Below, piece after piece: positions 60,381 to 64,000 of a stretch of 64,000 nucleotides of DNA (the stretch's first letter is position 1; the number at the start of each line of letters is the position of its first letter). The stretch covers positions 1,054,001 to 1,118,000 of the forward strand of contig JBAJFE010000060.1 of assembly GCA_037903355.1 (NCBI GenBank), in the 5' to 3' direction. Both the position numbers and the translations under genes were made by a program. A model generated the notes under the pieces. The model worked only from the letters and a program-made list of their open reading frames with translations, searched no databases and was not told where the DNA came from. This DNA comes from Trichuris trichiura (lineage: Eukaryota; Nematoda; Enoplea; Trichinellida; Trichuridae).

Positions 60381-63222
60381 ACCTGAAAATCATTAACTTT
60401 TCCGAGCGTGCCAGCTTCCGGGCGTCAAAAATAGAGTCCCAATTGTAAGTCACGTTTCTCTAGGCTAGAATAGAGGCTCCATCGTCAGGTTGGGCTTAGC
60501 GATTGCGCTTCCGCCTTTGTTTGCTTGGCAGAGCAACGCAAAGGCTTTTTGTTGAGCTTGCCGAACATCGAAGGGCGTTTCCTCGTAGGTTAATCTGCGT
60601 CCTTTACGCGGGATGTCTTCTTGTTCTGTTTAAGCTTTCAAGAGCTATCTCATGTTGCATTGTCAATAACAGGGCATCTGAAAGTGGGCGAGCCTGCTTT
60701 AGATAAGTTCTGATAAATTGCATTCAGCTTTTGAGGGAGGCATTGGGGAGAGAACGAATTATTTCGCCTGAACTATTGAACGTCCAAACCGACCGTATTT
60801 GCTAGTTATCTGATGTTCTATTTGTTTTGAAATAAAAAAGCAATATCGGTCGATTTCGATCCTTCCGACCACGTTGTCATTAAACTACAGAAAACGTTTT
60901 TCAAGAAAAGAAGGCATTATTTGTTCTTTAAAAAAAGAAGCGCTGTGATAGACGACTCACGTAGATGGGAAGGTGCTTCGGCCAGCGGCAGTCAGTATAT
61001 CTTTCGGAACTTTGAAAAGTTAGAACTATTGGCAAAATTGGAAATAGGCAGCCTATTCCATGAAAAGTAAATGCAAATTTCGTTCCTAAAACTGGGCGCA
61101 TATAATTGGGTTCATAGTAAGGCTTGTAATGTTAATGTCAATTGATCTTTTCCTCTTTTGTCTGTTGTTCCGTCACTCTTTCCTCAAAGCGTGTTTATTT
61201 CCGAAAAGCGCATACTTTTGTCACGCTACCTGAAACCCACAGGCGTGGAACACTGATTGATTACCCAACTCGTCAACAGTCTGTTCAGCGACAGCCGACA
61301 CTAAAAACCGGTGTTGCATCGTTGAATGGCGGAGCAACATTGCGACGCCGTTGGGTTACTTTTCATCATTGTTGTTCTCGAACAAACAAAATGCGCCTTT
61401 GGCTGAACGCTTTGTCGTTCCTCCCTTTTCCGAGCAATCCCGGAAGCGACTTTGTCCAGCAAACGAGCTTTTCTCAATTTAAGGAGTTTATCTTCTTTGT
61501 TTTGCCAAAAACCCAAAGGACGGCGGCGCGAAAAAAAGCAGTAAACCCGTTGTGCCGATTTTCGAGCGGATTTTTAAATTCTTCGTCCGCTTAAGCGCAC
61601 GGAGTTCAACTCCGTCTGCGCAATCGATTCAGCAAGCACAATTTCGCGCGAAAATGCATCGATTCGCTTTCCAGCGTGGGCAGCAGTGGCGGCTCGGTCG
61701 ACAAAGCCGACATTAATTACTCGGCGCCTTGTACCGCCAATCAAACTGGATTTGCTCGAGTTGGCGGCTGCGGAGCTTTTCTCGCGTTAAAGCTTAAGGG
61801 TCAATTGCGTGGGCGAATATCATTCTATTTCACAGTCGAGCAACGTGAAAATCATGTTTTGTCAAACCGCGCTTTCAAATTTCAGAAGTAGCAGCTCGGT
61901 TTAACAACTGAGCAAAGCTCGCAACGGCCGGCAACCGCACAGGAACCCATCTTAGTAAATAAATTGTAGAAAGACGGGTGGGGCTGTTCCAGACTTCAAA
62001 CTAGCACTTTAACTTGCCGCATAGCAACATTCTTATCGGCTTGTAGTTGGTTATTAGAAGGGCCCTGGATGAGCTCCTGAAACAGCGACTGCGCAATAAT
62101 TATTTGACTTTTCTGTCTCTGTACGCTGTCCTTAAAGTGACAGCCGCGACTAGACGCAGTTGCCGGCCAATGGACGTTGTAAACCCAATGGCGATTGAAA
62201 AATCAGGCCAACAAGTGATGTCGAAAGGGTATTTCGTAAACACAGTGCCTTGTTGCTGCCGCTCCATAGTAACGCTAAGCCAGGTGCTTCCCGGTGTCCT
62301 GTTACCCATACGCATGCGTTGTGTAGCAGTGCGAAACGGGCGTGAGGGATTAGTCATTGAATAAAATGTGGTGAACATTGGAAATAACCGCATATTTGTT
62401 GAACAACCAGTTTTGTCCACCTTACTACCTGGTTGTTAGTTACTCTTAACTGTGAACGCCCCGACGCATCGCTGGTGCTGCAGAAGCTTCGGCGGACATT
62501 GTAGTAATTGCAAGAAATGACCTGCAGCTGTCGAGCGTCAGTATTCCGGGAATAAATGGCCTCTCTGATTCCGCCTCGGTCGATCTCCATAGCGGCTGTC
62601 TCGACGCTATCAAGGTTTTTCGCATGGGCAGCCGTTGCGCGACAACGTCAGTTGTGTATAATGCTTAAAGCGCAATGCATTACTACCGGCCGGGGTCTTT
62701 CTCCTTTTCAACTGATTTTGCAATGTCAAAATTTAGCCCTCTCGAGAAGATATGTCCTTTGGTGATTAACTCGTGCTTGTTGTTCCTTCATGCGAATTAT
62801 CTCGTCTGTTTACCATGAGAAGCCTGCTTGCCAAGTAAGCTGTTTGCGTCACAACAAAGAACCCAGCACCTCGTTGTCGTCATCAGCACTACCGCCGCCT
62901 TTGCTTCACTTCAATGCAACACTGCTACGCGCGACCAATAGGCGTATAACCATTGGTTCATTCGCTATTGCACTTTCGTTTACATAATTTATCGGAATGG
63001 TACAATCGCTGGCAGCTCGAGTAGCCAAATGGCTTCGATGCAGATTCGAAAGAGGCAAAAGGTAAAAATGGACGAGCGGAGAATAAAAGGCTTTTCTCTT
63101 ATCCTAAATACGCGTATATTGCTGTGTTGTTTTTGTTGTTGGCCAAAGCGATCGTCAATAGGCGAAGCCTCATGCAATTAATATTTGCAGTTCAGCGACA
63201 CAGTGCCTTATAATAGTTTATT

Positions 63223-63423
63223 CTAACTGACAGCTCGATCTGAATCCGCGAGACGGACACGCATTTTTCCTTTTGCCATTACACATCCCGGCGGATCAAT
63301 AGGAAACGGTGCAATTTTAGCTTTTGGTACGAATTGAAAATTTTTTTTTGATTCGGCCAGTTTGGCATACGGCTCCTTGGAGCGTCGGCATGCGTTTTTT
63401 CCAACCGATGGGCCGATGCTCAA
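63223..63423 (-). CDS. Unrecognised ORF, possible terminal exon
   Basis: An open frame ending in TAG at 63223-63225 with a well-mixed composition (KEPYAKLAESKKNFQFVPK, APFPIDPPGCVMAKGKMRV). It opens with a TTG, so a real gene would need an upstream exon. No family recognised. Confidence 0.2.
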   Translation of the reverse strand: MSIGPSVGKNACRRSKEPYAKLAESKKNFQFVPKAKIAPFPIDPPGCVMAKGKMRVRLADSDRAVS

Positions 63424-64000
63424 ATGTCAACGCTTGCTGCCGTGCGGCGGTGTAAACTTGAATTTTTTGCGTCAACTGGCTGGCAAACGTCTCCGGTGCA
63501 TGATACGCGCGTCTGTCTAAACGACAGCAACTGTTTCTCTTTCTCGGCACTAATGCTTAAGAGAGTCGTTGTGCGCACTTCGGCTGCGATGAGAGAGAGG
63601 AGGCAGTCGTCGTCGTCAGCTTGGCAGCGCCTTAGGTTGTCGAAAATGGGGAAGACATTTGCATTGCTTTGCTCGACTGGGCAGTGTGGCGCGCTCTGTG
63701 GCTCATCTTTGCCTCCTTTTTTAGAGTCACCTTCGGCACCGAAAAGGAAGCAATTGTTCAAACGTTCGTCTATGATCAAGCCGTATCCTGCGACAAAGAG
63801 TACGAACAATTCTTTATTCTCTTTTTTCTTCACTCCATCTCAGCTTGGATTATTGTCATGGGATGCTTTAACCTTTCGCGCTCCTACATTGTTCCCCAAA
63901 CCCCATCTAAGCGCGCAGATAAATTGTGATGACCCCAACAGATAGATGGAGCTGTGATGTTCCATTCTCGTACGTACGAAGCTGCTTCATCTTTGCTCTT

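Larger units (their letters stand above)
50296..64000. other. 13.7-kb right end without recognised genes
   Basis: Translated in all frames it gives only short or unfamiliar reading frames. The larger ones are 58466-59017 (plus, 183 residues, charged C terminus), 63424-63945 (plus, 173) and 61142-61594 (plus, no ATG). Length alone does not separate these from chance. No transposon signature, tRNA, rRNA or CRISPR seen. It could hold distal exons or UTRs of genes beyond the right edge. Confidence 0.45.

Overview
The window is eukaryotic nuclear DNA from a small-genome invertebrate. Genes are split by many short introns of about 45-60 bp, nearly all GT-AG. They encode metazoan proteins (SF3B4, STT3B, an SSDP/SSBP co-factor, a USP6NL-type RabGAP, a 26S proteasome Rpt2-like ATPase, MPG). 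Transposons are of metazoan type (Ty3/Gypsy CsRn1-like, Penelope-like, pogo/Tigger-like). Compact gene structure plus an alkyladenine DNA glycosylase suggests an enoplean (clade I) nematode of whipworm type, but an arthropod or another small-genome invertebrate cannot be excluded from sequence alone.

Layout. 1-1950: 5' part of a Ty3/Gypsy element on the minus strand, cut by the window edge, with a short LTR, a tRNA-Trp-type primer site, gag, a textbook -1 frameshift signal and protease-RT. 2044-2525: ATT microsatellites around a perfect 237-bp palindrome carrying a hammerhead ribozyme core on each strand. 4095-4775: BAR-domain protein. 5607-7532: SF3B4 (minus), divergent from an acetyl-CoA hydrolase/4-hydroxybutyrate CoA-transferase (8648-10528). 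That gene converges, with only 214 bp between, on a 14-exon TBC RabGAP (10743-13134). After a gene-poor stretch come MPG (17399-18241) and STT3B (19594-27698). Intron 7 of STT3B holds a 4.33-kb palindromic pogo/Tigger-like element with two divergent, differently broken transposase copies. An SSDP gene (30755-36486), with a 2.2-kb and a 1.7-kb intron, follows.

38300-40905 is a decayed Penelope-like element (RT plus GIY-YIG) with a hammerhead ribozyme in its 3' end. An F-box/LRR gene (46032-47726) lies divergent to an Rpt2-like proteasome ATPase (48556-50295). From 50.3 kb to the right edge I recognise no gene.

The host genes are mostly housekeeping functions (splicing, N-glycosylation, proteasome, base-excision repair, CoA metabolism, Rab regulation) and do not form one pathway. 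The unusual biology is in the mobile elements: three ribozyme cores, one programmed frameshift signal and two large palindromes. Exon boundaries given for the main genes were read from splice signals and protein continuity. For seven spliced genes (SF3B4, the CoA-transferase, the TBC RabGAP, STT3B, SSDP, F-box/LRR and the Rpt2-like ATPase), summed exon lengths keep the reading frame.
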